DNA of 64,000 bases from Polydactylus sextarius (taxonomy: Eukaryota > Chordata > Actinopteri > Polynemidae): assembly GCA_016801845.1 (NCBI GenBank), contig CM028919.1:11358501-11422500 (forward strand), read 5' to 3'. Each line of letters starts with the position of its first letter. Positions within the stretch are counted from its first letter, which is position 1. This document shows, piece after piece, positions 24,180-35,599 of this stretch. The notes below the pieces were generated by a model. It saw only the letters and a list, made by a program, of their open reading frames with translations, had not been told where the DNA came from and searched no databases. The position numbers and the translations under genes were made by a program.

Positions 24180-24445
24180 TCAGACCACACCCTAATGGGG
24201 TACAGAGGTCTCCCAACACACACTCATACATGTTTACAGGACTTCAGAGGACATTACCTTGATTTCGTGGAGACTTATTCTAACTACTTCTTGTCTAACC
24301 ATATCCACCTTCACCTCCAAATTTAAAGATTTACACTGACGGATGACTTACTTTGTCCCCATAAGGAAGACAAGTCCCTATAATGTGGTTGTAAAAACAG
24401 ATTGAGGTCCCCATTAGATGAGGAATACCTGAACACACAGACACA
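24180..24445 (+). repeat. teleost 'TTGTCCCCATAAGG' dispersed repeat
   Basis: Modules in order: ggacttcagaggacattacc, gacttattctaactacttct, ctttgtccccataaggaaga, aagtccctataatgtggttg, and attgaggtccccattagatg followed by acacacag. From memory this matches a fish repeat made of 'GTCCCCATAAGG', 'AAGTCCCCATAATGTGACTG' and 'GGTCCCCACAA' modules, often flanked by CA repeats, as here. It is a diverged copy. Confidence 0.75.
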
Positions 24446-24449
24446 AACA

Positions 24450-26054
24450 CACGCAAGCGTCCATGCACAAATCAAGTGATGTAATCTATTTTGCATTAAT
24501 TCATTTTTCTAAATGTGTCGATATATTTCGTCGCTGTTGCAAAACACAAATTAACCCAGTTTTCCGTCAAACCTCTGTGTCCTCAGTGGCAGTCAGTTAA
24601 ACAGTGACACACACAAATTGTCACACTTGTCCTCAACACCGCACCTCTTAAATATTCATGTTAGACAGGACTTGAACCCCTGCCATTGCAACTCTTAGTT
24701 GGATTATATATTGGACACAATTAGATTCTAGTGGAGTGGTATAAATAGCCTAGGGATGTTTGCAAGAATTACGCCATGCCGGAAACTATTGTAATGCATT
24801 GTGTTGCAGTGTTCACATTTTGCCTGTGCAAATCTCCCTGGTCTCATGACACTAATCCCTAGCATGGTAAATTCTATGTTGTCTCATTTTACACCATGCT
24901 CGAGGTTGTTTTCTTTTCAATAATCTCATGAGCAAGTATAACTTGATTAGACTCCAAAAAATTTCAAGGGTGAAACTATTGATCGTATGCAAATGGAATT
25001 AATATGACTCACAATTGTGTTGGCCATCTTTCTTGGTATTTATTTCTATTGGTCCTTTAAATCAGCAGCTTTTACACACACATACACACACTTAGACACA
25101 AACTCCAATCCAATTATATAGATAAATAGGCTAATCATGCCACAAAATTTTAATATGAGGTCTACGGGCAGGTCGATAAGCATAATCATTCACAGTGCCA
25201 AATTTACAGCACAATTTTAGATAAGAGAGATGGGGAGGGAGAGAGAAAGAGCGACAGAGAGAGAGAGAGAGGGCAAATTGAACAGATAAATAGTTCTGTA
25301 TTAGACATTAACATATGGATCATAAGGGAGCCAGATAAGGGTGGAGACATTTCATTAACGGAAAGAAACATTTGATTAAAAGACTTTTTCTATTTACATC
25401 ACTTCCTATAATTCAAGGGAATGTGATGAGCGCTGCTGTCCAAACATTAAAGCAGCCTTTTGTGGAGGGCGACAAAAGGGGCTTATATTTTTGAAAAGAT
25501 TCAGGAATACAAAATGCTGAGGAAGACGACCATTTAGGGTTTTTATTATTATTATCATCATTATTATTATATAAAAATTAGATTAAATATATAACAAATG
25601 CATTGACGTTACTTAAACTGTGGACAGATTTTTTTAACACCAACTCTCTATTACAGCTTCCAGTCATATAGTTGTAGATTTGACAAACTGTCATTGTTTT
25701 TTCTGTTTTTCATCCTCTCCTTTCATAGATAAGCACAACATGTGATGTATGTTCTGTGCGCACAGGAAGTGTCTTTGCTTATGCTTTTATAGCTTTCGGC
25801 TCAGGGTCTCATCATCACAACAACCTATTGGCTCCCAGATAACTCAAACATCCTGCTCAACTAAAGAAAACCATTCTCATAAATGCTCTGTTTGTCCTCT
25901 TTCTCTCCCACTAGGATGTGTTGATTTCTTTGATTTTTTTTTAATATAATCAATGATATGTTCCCTTTGAAGGATGTGACTGAACAATCTTGTGACTGAA
26001 CACATCTGTTTAGCTGACGGCAAGACAGCAGAGTGTGTACAGAATGAGTTTTTA

Positions 26055-26056
<2 letters not shown>
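24450..26056. other. unique AT-rich DNA with short simple repeats
   Basis: No gene is supported. It contains an ATGCAAAT octamer (24987-24994), a (GA)n tract (about 25255-25271) and an (ATT)n-like stretch (about 25541-25570). Short CA-rich runs occur near 25075. Confidence 0.5.

Positions 26057-26086
<30 letters not shown>
26057..26086. repeat. (GT)15 microsatellite
   Basis: An uninterrupted GT tract. Confidence 0.95.
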
Positions 26087-26087
<1 letters not shown>

Positions 26088-26203
26088 CTGTATGATGGTT
26101 AGGGAAAAGTGATTGGAGGCCTGGTGTTCAAGTTTAGCCGTTCCCTTTACTCAGCAAGAGAGTCTAAACATTTTGAGTTAAAACATCTTTTGTGCGCACA
26201 CAC

Positions 26204-26207
<4 letters not shown>

Positions 26208-26269
<62 letters not shown>
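26208..26269. repeat. compound (TC)n-(CA)n microsatellite
   Basis: About 15 TC units pass directly into about 16 CA units, preceded by a shorter CA run at 26196-26206. The polypyrimidine/alternating junction gives artefactual frames encoding Arg-Glu and Cys-Val repeats. Confidence 0.95.
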
Positions 26270-26270
<1 letters not shown>

Positions 26271-26407
26271 GGCCCATGGTAATGTAAAGTGTACTCACTG
26301 TTCCCTGCCTGAATAGGGAAATCTTCCCTAACTCCACATGAACGTCTGCACAGACTAAACACAGCACATGACTGTCTTCACTGACATCAACCAGTAAGAA
26401 ACAAATG

Positions 26408-26423
26408 TTTTTTTTTTTTTTTT
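26408..26423. repeat. poly-T16 tract
   Basis: A homopolymer run. Confidence 0.9.
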
Positions 26424-26429
26424 CCACAG

Positions 26430-27832
26430 CGAAGCCTTAGCTAACCCTTGTGCATGTATAGTATTCCCAAAATGTCTGTATCCTCTCCAGCTTGGATAAA
26501 ACATGTATTGATAAAACTATCTGAAGTACTTGTCCTCACTACACTGTGTTCAATATTTCAGATTTTATGTGCAACATTACAGCAACTGATTTTATAATTA
26601 CACTGTGATGACGATTATTGTCATGTTAGGTGGAAAAAGTCCACTTTATAGTCATTGTATAATGGTTGTGTTAGAATGGAATGAAAGGTGTCATTTTGAA
26701 ATATGCCACTATTCAGTAAGCGCTATATCCTACGCAACTGGGTGCCCCCCAATCACACAGGCCTCAGTGATGCCTCAGCCATTAAAGAGCTTATTTCATT
26801 ATACATCCCTGGTGACAGTTTTAGTGCCAATGTCACCTCTGTTGATGGTGCTTTCCCCTCGTGAAACTGACTAATGATCAATAACAAAACAATGTCTCCA
26901 GAATAGCAAAATACTGTAATAAAACAGGGTGAGCACAAAATATAACTTAAATGGCGAAACACGGCAAAAGTAACACGTTTAAGCGACAACCCATTAACAC
27001 AAACATCAAAGGGTTCAATCAAATATCTCCAAGAGCACTTAGACGGCGATTTAATCTGTGCATAATGATGCTGATCGATTAAGGATGTGTATTTGAAGGA
27101 CAAACATGTGTTTTTACTCTGCTTTACTTAATGAGTGTCTTTGTCCAATCACAGACTGTGATTAAGGGTGACAGTAACGCTGCCCGAAGCGTCCGGAGCC
27201 ATAAGCTCCGTCAGTCACATCGTCTTTCGTCACCGAACGTCTGAGGGGAAATTTGTCGTGTTCATACAGGAAGTTCCATGAGGTCAATAAACACAAGCTA
27301 GATTATAGACTTCCAAAGACACATCTCAACCTCTGATACCTCTGGTTTGACTTACAAGGATTAAAATAAAGTAGGTAAATATTTTACTCTGTATTTTTAC
27401 CAAGTTACTTTCAATTCTCACATTGAATTCCACTTACAGAAACTGACTTTGTCTCAGATGCTGTTTAATTTAGACAATGAGTAGAAACTTTGTTGTTCAG
27501 TTAATTCGTTAGCTGATTATGCAAGTCTCCTCTCTGTAGCATCTCTTGCTCTTATGGTCAGATAATCACTGAGAAGATCTGATTGCCACCGAGTCTCACT
27601 CCTCTTGATGTAATGGTGGCGTCTCCATCGTGATTACTGAACAGCATCGTTAAGTTCAGAGTGGATGATAAATGCAATTTATCGAAATAGTGAATAGTGA
27701 TTTTTTTCCAGAAATAACTTTCTCACATACCTTGATGTTTGAGAGGTAAAGTTTTGATTATTTTTGATGACTTTTACTTATACCCACTGTTACCACTGAA
27801 ATTACCTGAACAGACAATCAGATTCAGACTAA
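26430..27832. other. unique non-coding DNA
   Basis: No gene is supported. A CpG-bearing patch at 27180-27260 contains a short hairpin (cggagc ... gctccg around 27193-27209). The minus-strand frame 26753-27103 is open for 116 codons without recognisable content. Confidence 0.5.
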
Positions 27833-27856
27833 TTTTTTTTTTTTTTTTTTTTTTTT
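27833..27856. repeat. poly-T24 tract
   Basis: A long homopolymer run at the left edge of a stretch rich in repeat debris. Confidence 0.95.
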
Positions 27857-28427
27857 AGATTTCATAAAAATAAATTCTAACCATTGCTCTTTAATATCAC
27901 TATCCCTGGCTGTGTAATAATATATTGACTTATTGACATCCAAGGATTGTGCAGCATTTCCTTGATCTTTTAGCCTGCTAGCTCAGAGATAGAATAGCTA
28001 TTTGATGTTGTGTTGTTAATAAGGTTAAAGGTTAAACACTTGTCTTTGTACTTGTGTGTATATTAGGTGGCCAATGCGGAGCAACAATTTTTGCTTTTAT
28101 TACCTGTAAATCTGCTACAATATTTTTTTTATATTAAAAATACTGCAAACTGTGTAACATCTCGTGGCACCTACATATGATGACTATATTTCCTATTATG
28201 TTACAAACTGATGTGTGTTGATGTGAAAGAGTTAAGCATGATATTGTGTCATCCCTCTCATGGGATGCAAACCATGTCACCAACAGCTTCCCTTTGCAAC
28301 AATATTTAATGAGTTTGAAGTAGGATTTCCCTTGGGATGTAAACTTCAGTACCATTAAGCATGAATCAAATCAATGTGTTTTGACTTAAGCTAAGGTTAA
28401 ACTACTATTTTTACATGCAGTTAAGAT

Positions 28428-28600
28428 TCAAGATTCTTTATTTGTCACATATAGTTAAACAAGTACACCATGTAGTGAAATGTACCCTGATTGTGTCCTG
28501 AGACTGTGCAATAAGGTTAACAATTAAATCAAATTATAAAAAGAGAATTAAGAGTGCTGTGAATATTTACTGAGAAATATGTACAAATATATATAGTGTG
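28428..28600 (+). repeat. teleost 'ATTCAAGATTCTTTATT' dispersed repeat
   Basis: Starts with aagattcaagattctttatt, continues with tgtagtgaaatgtaccctga and ctgagactgtgcaataagg. The same opening and the 'gtgaaatgt' module, as I recall them, recur in many dispersed teleost repeats. Right boundary uncertain. Confidence 0.6.
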
Positions 28601-29189
28601 ATGAGGAAAAAGAACCACAGCACCAAAGGTAACTTAGGCCATGATGATACTTAGCATGAAAAGGCGATAAAAAATGCACAGGCTCAATAATTACACGTAC
28701 GTTAATTTGACGTGAAATTACAACTGCAGTTAACAGTAAGACTAATTACAGTGACCAAACTAGAGTCAAGCTTGTACTCAGTTGCAGTCGATCAGTGAAG
28801 CTGCTGGCACAAGTAGCGAGAGCCCTGAGGGGGAGGCAGCAGCAGCTGCAGGAACGCATGTGGTACAAACAGCAGCAGGTCCCAGTGTGATACAGGCAGG
28901 ACGTGCAGGTGACCAAGCAGCACAGTTTCAAGTATCTAATATCTCAGGAGGAACATAGTAAGACAGAGCAACGAGAACTCCATCGCTTAAATGCCGCTTT
29001 CTAACCAATGCATCATTTTCAGATTCGTAGCATCGCAACTCAGGAGGAGACTTTGACTGGCTAACACCGGCTACTAAGATGTTATGTCTTGCTCAGGTTA
29101 TGGGTAGCAAATACTTTGACAAATTAAACATAAACTTAGCGGTTTTTGCTTGTGAATCTAATTGGAAAATGTTACACAACCATCTTCTC
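28601..29189. other. unclassified DNA between repeats
   Basis: No gene is supported. A + strand frame from about 28711 to 28995 is open except for one TGA and has a Gln-rich middle derived from CAG triplets. It resembles nothing I can name. It may be debris of the mobile element that follows, or chance. Confidence 0.35.
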
Positions 29190-29194
29190 TCAGG

Positions 29195-29400
29195 TTTATC
29201 AAGATACTTTTATCACTTCCAGTTTCTATAGAATAGTTGTCTCTTCATAGAACAAAAATAATTGTCTGAAGCACTCAGCATACAGGTTGACAAAACAACA
29301 GATGTATCATAAACTGCCAGCTGAATCTACATGTTAGGTGAGGAAATCTTTGAAGGAAAAGCTGTGCATTTATTGAAAGATTAATATGTGTGAAAACCTA
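29195..29400 (+). pseudogene. hAT-type transposase fragment, degraded
   Basis: In the frame beginning at 29271 the translation reads ALSIQVDKTTDVS, a stop, TAS, a stop, then IYMLGEEIFEGKAVHLLKD. This follows the catalytic-domain pattern of hAT-superfamily transposases and their domesticated ZBED/SCAND3/FAM200-like relatives, in which a 'FSIQLDESTDVS' block is followed by an 'RFV...EEFLFCK' block. Upstream in the same frame (from 29244), FIEQK, a stop and LSE fits the expected preceding helix. The catalytic Asp of the DESTD block appears retained (VDKTTD). At least four in-frame stops make it non-functional. No terminal inverted repeats or target-site duplication were found. Confidence 0.7.
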
Positions 29401-32279
29401 CTCATTTTACATAACCATTTCCTTTACTTAACTCTGAAAGGTGATACATTGTTGCTGCCTTCAAGTGTGAACTGAAGCTCTCCGTAGGCAGATTTTCTGG
29501 TCTCAGACCATGCAGAGAAGACAAATATGGAGTAAAATATGAAGCGAGGCAAACTTTTACTGTCACCTGTTATTTAACAGTATGCCATGTGCATTTGCAT
29601 TGCCCTTCGCAATCGCAGCTACAATCTTTGTGGCAAAGAAGCTCAGGCATCTTTTCAAAGCTGTACTTTCTGTGTCATATGCTTGTTGCATTTCTATGTG
29701 AAGGTCTAAGGCTGTCTTGAAGCTGGTATGTTGCCTCACATATCAGAGCTGTCAACAGTGTTTCAGAGAGCAAATGTGAACTTTTTCCTCATAAAGAAGC
29801 TGATAGATTACCGGGATTCATTTAATAAAGAATAATCCTCCTAGATATTTGCATTGTGTGATGTGTAATATTGTCTTTTTCCACATTTAGATTTCAGTCA
29901 AACTTGGGACTCTGAGGATTTCTGCAGGCAGGCAAAAAAAAACCAAAAAAAAAAACCCGCTCCCCATATTATTCATTGCTTGTTTTTATCAAGACCTGGA
30001 TGACCCTGAAAGACTTGAAACCAGGAGCACCCCTGGGAAGAACTGTGTGCTAGACACATAAAAAAGGTTCTTACATTAAAATTTAAAGATTGAAATTTCC
30101 TTGAACTGAAGAATATACATCATCCCAGACCCTCAAACCCTAACCCTGCAGCCTGGAGAATAATTTTGACTTTTGGTTCCAGCACACTTAAGTGTTATGG
30201 GGCCCTCAGTGTCCTGGGTCCAAAGGCGATTACCTCGGATGAAATGACCAACATTTCAATGTTGAACACCCTAACGGAGAAATTCATCCCCAGACAGGAA
30301 GTCACAGTTCTACAGGAGCAGAGTGTACAAGCAGCATATACTATCAGGATCACTTCAGACTGGTGAATTACATGATTTAATATGAACTGAACTGATTACC
30401 GTCTCATCTGTGTTGACAGTTAGCACTGCTTGTTTTGACATCTGTAAATGTTTGTTGTCTGAATATTCTCTAAGGCACCAATCACAAGCTCAGATCATGC
30501 AGTTGCTAACCAGTGAAAATGACTGATAGGCAACACTGTACCCAAACCTCCGCCTTCTAGCGGCGTCAGGACTAGTTATCCCCCGTCTCTAGTGTGAACT
30601 GAGAGAAATTTTTCAAACATTAACAGGGTAAGTGATTATTAAGTGATTATCTCTCTTTCAGCAGTAGATATAGTTTGCATCTAATTTCTGCAGAGTTAAT
30701 TTAAAACCAAACGTCTGTTTTCCAAGGACAAGCACCAGCGGCATTCCCATATGCACCAGCACTGGAGCTCTTTGAAAAACCTAGAAAGATTAAGTGCTTT
30801 GACAAACAGCACAATCTTTTGCACACAGTGAAGTGTTTGTGTGTGTGTTTGTGTTTTACTTGTCCTGCTACAAAAGTAGATGGAGTGCATAGTTGGGGGT
30901 TCAATCTGTGAAATATGTACAATTGACAGATATATTCAAGAAATCAAAGACTTTTGCTGCCAAAAGCCAATTTCATGCTGGCATCATAACAGTCCTTTCT
31001 GCCAGTATCCAACATAAGATTTCAGAAGTATAAGGAAAACTGATACTGGAAACAGTAGTCTGAGATAGCAACCTATGGCGAATGGATGTAAAGACATACA
31101 AAAGTCAACATTTGGTAGTGCAAACCCAGTTACGCATCACAGCTGACTACAGAGACAAGTGATGTCTTCATTGTTAACTGGTTCACTAGTTTGTGAGATC
31201 CATTAGTGGAAAGTTAATGAACAACAAACCCCTCGATTGTCCTTTTCAAGTTAAGTGACATGTTTGCATATTTGCAAGTTAAAAAAAAAAGGTGAAAAAT
31301 GTGAATTTTTTTACTCACTTTTTTCACTCCTATATTTGGTGCAAGCATCAGCTCCAAAAGTACATTATGGGTAGGGACGTGATGCAGATTTGAAGAACAT
31401 TTCCACTGCTTGAGGGCTGAATACAGTACATGACCTGGAATGAATGTGTTCTCAATCAGCCAATCAATTGGTAATGCTGGGGGTGATGGTGAGTAAACTA
31501 ATCCCTTGGGTGGCTCAAGGGAAATCTGGATTATATTGCATTCCCACTCAGCAAAGACTCTTTCTGCTAGAAGGCAGAGCAGACTAATCAAACAACATTA
31601 CTGTAGAAGATCAATAGACAGACAAATTGTATTGTTCCACATCCCTGCCTATCCATTTCAACATTTTTATTAAAAGCTCATTTATATTTTCACATAAGTT
31701 TTAATAAAATTTCTGTTCATACCCAAACTTTTAAATGAAGTGATCAGATACGTCAGATATTGTATGTTGTCCATGTGACGACCTTGTGATCATTGCACAG
31801 AAGTTTTACACCCATGAAGCCAGACAAATATACTCTGTGCACTACAGAAACACTTCACTTCTGTTGAATAGTGTATCAGAACACCTCGCTGTATCTTATC
31901 TGAGCAGAGCAAGATGCAAACTGCAAAACTGATATGGAATCAGTTCCACAAAGGTTCAGAGTTCTTTGCTGATTCATAGCTGAATGTGTATTCTTTGATA
32001 CAGATCCATAACCATGGTGGGTTTCTAAAAAAAAAAAAAGTGAAAACATGAGTGTGATACTCTTTCAAAGCAGTTTATTGGAGATAATTATGTAAACTGA
32101 CATTGTATTTTGTATTGAAATGAAGGAAGTCGATATCTTAACACCCTGTATGTGTGTATGTCGGTGGGGTATAATGCATATAACCTGGCTATGTAGTCTA
32201 GTACCCGCTATCAGTTGAGAGGAGCTGCATACATTTCTTTCACAAATAATCTAATCTTTTTAATTTGAGAGATAAGGCA
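29401..32279. other. AT-rich DNA, probably old repeat debris
   Basis: No gene is supported. It contains octamers at 29593 and 29847, an A-rich tract near 29934-29956, and a donor-like acagg/gtaagtg at 30627/30628 without a convincing exon. A minus-strand frame (31214-31591, 125 codons) is open and has ordinary amino-acid composition, but I recognise no domain. Confidence 0.45.
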
Positions 32280-32760
32280 GAATTGACTGTAATTATGTGC
32301 AGCTGGGTCTGTGAGGAATTCAGAAAAAAATGAGGCTAAGCCCATCTGCTGACTTGGAAACTGGGGGAGGCAGCAGCACCGAAGGGGGGGAGAGAGGGAG
32401 AGAAAGAATGAAAGGGAGAGATTCTAAAATCATTAAATCAGCCACTATCTCCTCTCCTCTGTCACTCAGAGAGAAAAAAGAGGCACTAATGAAATATTAA
32501 TGCCTTCCTTATTTTGAGATTTACATTAATCTTTCCTCTCTCTTTCTGTCTGTCTCTCTCTCCTACTCTCTCCTCGGCGTCTCTGTATGTGAATTTTGAA
32601 AGCTGTTCTCAGAATGACTTGAATATATATTTCTAATGAGACGCCTGCATTACAGAATGTCTCATTTTTCTGCCTGTTTTGCAATCCAAAGTTGCATATA
32701 TTGCACAGCGAATTTGGTAGCGTGCTTGCGAGAGTAGGGAATGAGACAAGGGGGAGGCAG
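32280..32760. promoter_or_regulatory. candidate conserved enhancer-like block
   Basis: Two AT-rich unique cores (ggcactaatgaaatattaat near 32482; gaatgacttgaatatatatt near 32612, followed by tctaatgagacgcctgc) are separated by a pyrimidine-rich simple-sequence stretch. The second core continues into ccaaagttgcatatattgc. Texture is typical of vertebrate conserved non-coding elements. No coding potential is apparent. Confidence 0.4.
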
Positions 32761-32769
32761 TGGGAGTCG

Positions 32770-33195
32770 GGGGAGGTTGTTTCATCTGAGAGTGAAAAGA
32801 CAGAGGGAATGAGAATGAAAACAAGAGCAAGAGAGTAAATGAAAGAGCAAGAGGTACTGACTCTGGCTGTAGTAGCGGTAGCAGAAAAAGCGGGTGTTCA
32901 GGCAAGAATGTGGCAGTTTCCTCTGGCTTCATCCCATTTGGCTGAGGTTCAAATGGGAGAACGAAAACAAAAAGCCAGGGAGAGGACGCTCCCAGGAGGT
33001 GGGAAGGAATTAGAAGCGTGTCAGGTAAACCAGCCACAGTTTTCACAACGTCCGCCTCCTCTGAGACCTGAAGCAAATGCAAACCTGACACCATCGACGC
33101 TACCACCTCTCTCTCACACACGCATAGCCAAGCCTTTAAGTATGAGGGTGTTAGAATTACCTCAGTTGTGCTTACACACGCATACAGGTGTACAG
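32770..33195. other. purine-rich segment
   Basis: Low-complexity purine-rich DNA followed by moderately GC-rich unique sequence. Both strands are open over long stretches (201 codons on the minus strand, 128 on the plus), a by-product of the compositional bias. Neither translation shows recognisable features. Confidence 0.5.
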
Positions 33196-33212
33196 ACACA
33201 CACACACACACA
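33196..33212. repeat. (CA)n tract
   Basis: A short CA dinucleotide run. Confidence 0.9.
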
Positions 33213-33691
33213 AGGCAAAATATGAAACCTGATGTCAACCTCAGTAAAACTGCTATGTATGCTTTTGACTTGGATTGGGTTCAGAAATTGGAAAGTGTAA
33301 GACCCCTTGATACCGATCAAAACTGTTTTACCTTGACAACTTTGCTATGAACCTTCCACTTACATACAGTATACCAGAAATAGTGGAAATACTGAAACAG
33401 CTACAATTTTACTGCCGCACTGTGAAACAACCTAAGTGCAGATAAGTATAGGTGGTATGGAACATTGATTCTGGAAGTGAGCATTGCTCTCCAGCATGCT
33501 GCCGACTGCTACCCCATCAGTGCTTCATCATTCCCAGAGTGAGACTTTCCTGGCAGAACTGAGTATTCCCGTGCCGTCCTTCACAATGTTGTAATTTCCC
33601 TATGGTGTTCCTATTGCAGCTACATACATTTACCACATAGACGTGTAAGTTTCCCCCTCCGGCGCCCAGAGCAGTGGTGTGGCACACTCAC

Positions 33692-33766
33692 CGTACTGGT
33701 GTGGCAGAAATATACCATCCACAGCACCGCAAATGGCAGAATGTGAGCTGATGCTGTTGCTGCCAT
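33692..33766 (-). other. possible signal-peptide first exon
   Basis: On the minus strand an ATG at 33766 sits in a good start context (aagcATGG, with A at -3 and G at +4). It opens 25 codons: a short Ala/Ser/Thr-rich start, a hydrophobic core of ILPFAVLWMVYF, then a Cys-His-Thr-Ser-Thr end. The frame ends exactly, in phase 0, at a strong donor (gtacg before gtgagtg; intron would begin at 33691). A TATA-like sequence (ctatatac) lies about 40 bp upstream. The layout resembles a secreted or membrane-protein first exon, but I do not recognise the protein. No downstream exon was identified, so chance remains quite possible. Confidence 0.2.
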
Positions 33767-33769
33767 GCT

Positions 33770-35050
33770 TCCTGATGCTGTCTGTGCCTGCAGGGTGTAT
33801 ATAGGGATGACTGCATATGTGTCTAAATGGCGCAATAGAGGTGATGGTTGGGAAGGGGGAGGGTGTATAGGTGTCTAGTGTGTGTGTGTGTTAAAAAAAA
33901 GAAGTGGCACTGTGCCATGCCAATCACAATGACAGACACTCTTCATCTTCCATAGAGACAGAGGACAACAAAGAGCTGTGTTAATAGGCAAATGGTTCAA
34001 AGGACACTAAAGACCACCTTCCAACCCTGACATCTAGAAGTAGACACTCACACATTAATAAGACAAGATAATTAGCTCATTTTACCCATATTACTCCCCC
34101 CTGAAAAGCAAATGCAAATGCAAAACTAGACAAGTGATGCCAGATGTACTTATGAAAAAAAGGAAAATTGGTTTACAAGATACAGACAAAAAACTAAAAA
34201 AACATGAATGTAGCAATTGGGGTTATGTAGACAAGAAATCACAGCATCACAGCACAGAAAGTAAAAGCATAATAGTGAAAATAGCAACAAGTTCTCCAAA
34301 TTAAAAGGACAAAAACATGCTGTTTATGCTATTTATATACTGTCTGTAAAATCATGTGAAGGACATATATACACATTTTTCAACTACAATTTGTCAGTGC
34401 TGAATTGTCAGTGTTACCAAAGTAAAACTCAAGTTTCTGATCTAACGCTGCTATGATTAATGTTTCATAGTGTAGCCTGACCTCCTCCCTCTGTGGCTCC
34501 ACAACCAACATCACACTACTTCCTCCTTTGCTCCTGATGGAAGAGTCATATTTCCTTTGGCTGAGAGAAATCTGTGTCAGAGACAAATTCAAACACTGAC
34601 AACATGTGTGCTCCAACATCCAGCATGCCATTAGAAACAAAGTAAGCCTGGTGTTATAGTTTCCACATCCGTGAACTGGCAAGGGTCTGCTGGGGCCCGA
34701 GTTACGTAAATTATGTCATCAAATGGTGCATGCGAAGATCTGTGTGCATGTGCGTACACCCTCTAATTCGTAGCGTTGTGGATTTTGCCCAGACCACTTC
34801 TCCACATGGACACCAACTGTGCGTGCACTCCTTTGAGTGGACACCAAGAAAACTAGAAAGCAGTATAACGCAATAACATCTACACATCTGTGGTGTCTAC
34901 AGCTGTACGTGCACACGTTAGGAAAGATACTTCCTGAGGCTTAAAATAAAAATAAAAGCTGCGTAAACTGAGCGAATCTGACGATACAGGCTGTGCATAG
35001 TTAAAACTGTTGTCGAAAAACTGCCTAGTGCCTGCATTTAGAAATACTTC
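33770..35050. other. unique AT-rich DNA
   Basis: No gene is supported. It contains an ATGCAAAT octamer at 34112-34119. The only notable minus-strand frame, 34380-34682 (100 codons), has no recognisable protein content. Confidence 0.5.
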
Positions 35051-35051
35051 T

Positions 35052-35215
35052 GAGGTCAACTTTATTTTTCCCAAATGGGCATTTCACATTATCTCATCGT
35101 CTCTCAACTCATCAGCAAGTAAACACCTTATTAAGACTACAAACTATTATAGAAGATGCAGACTATAAAAGTGAAGGAGTAAAAAATAAAACAGAAAAAA
35201 ACAAGTGAATTCATC
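35052..35215 (+). repeat. possible dispersed repeat fragment
   Basis: Begins tgaggtcaactttatttttc and continues ccaaatgggcatttcacatt, resembling the 'AACTTTATT...TCCC' ends that I recall from common teleost repeats. The rest is AT-rich and diverged, and the boundaries are uncertain. Confidence 0.35.
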
Positions 35216-35599
35216 CAAGTGCAACAAGATATCTGAAAAAATAAAATAAAACAAATCCCTAGGAAAAATTTGACTCCTCATCATAATCATCCATATATTG
35301 TATGTAAATAAGACATTTTTTACCACTGGGTAATGCAGGATACAACAGATAAAACATCCGTAAAAGTATCAACGCTGTGCCTCATTACCTGGCTGACTTT
35401 TCAAGAACATTGATGGTGCAAAGACGAGTTTCTCCAACTCTCAAGTCTGAAGTGCGAGACTAGAAGGCACCTTGACAGTGTGTATTTTTATTTCTGTTCT
35501 TCAGGAATAAGAGGGAACAGGGGCAAAATTGATCCAGAGGCTATTCTTGAAAATATGTATGAGTGATGCTGCTGGTCTCTCTATCTCTCTCCCTCTCTC

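Noticed and set aside
28711..28995. Plus-strand frame with a single stop, Gln-rich centre and a FKYL word
   Set aside because: The Gln run comes from CAG triplets and the rest matches nothing I can name. Length with one stop is not exceptional.
30530..30640. CpG-containing segment ending in acagg before gtaagtg
   Set aside because: Considered as a first exon, but there is no start codon, promoter motif or downstream exon, and the sequence may belong to a dispersed repeat.
31214..31591. 125-codon open frame on the minus strand with balanced composition
   Set aside because: It looks more protein-like than most, but I recognise no family and see no exon boundaries or homologous neighbour. A conservation test would be needed before calling it.
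32633..33238. 201-codon open frame on the minus strand
   Set aside because: It overlaps purine-rich low-complexity DNA and an open + strand frame. The translation is Leu/Ser/Phe-rich without domain or signal content and lacks splice or promoter context.
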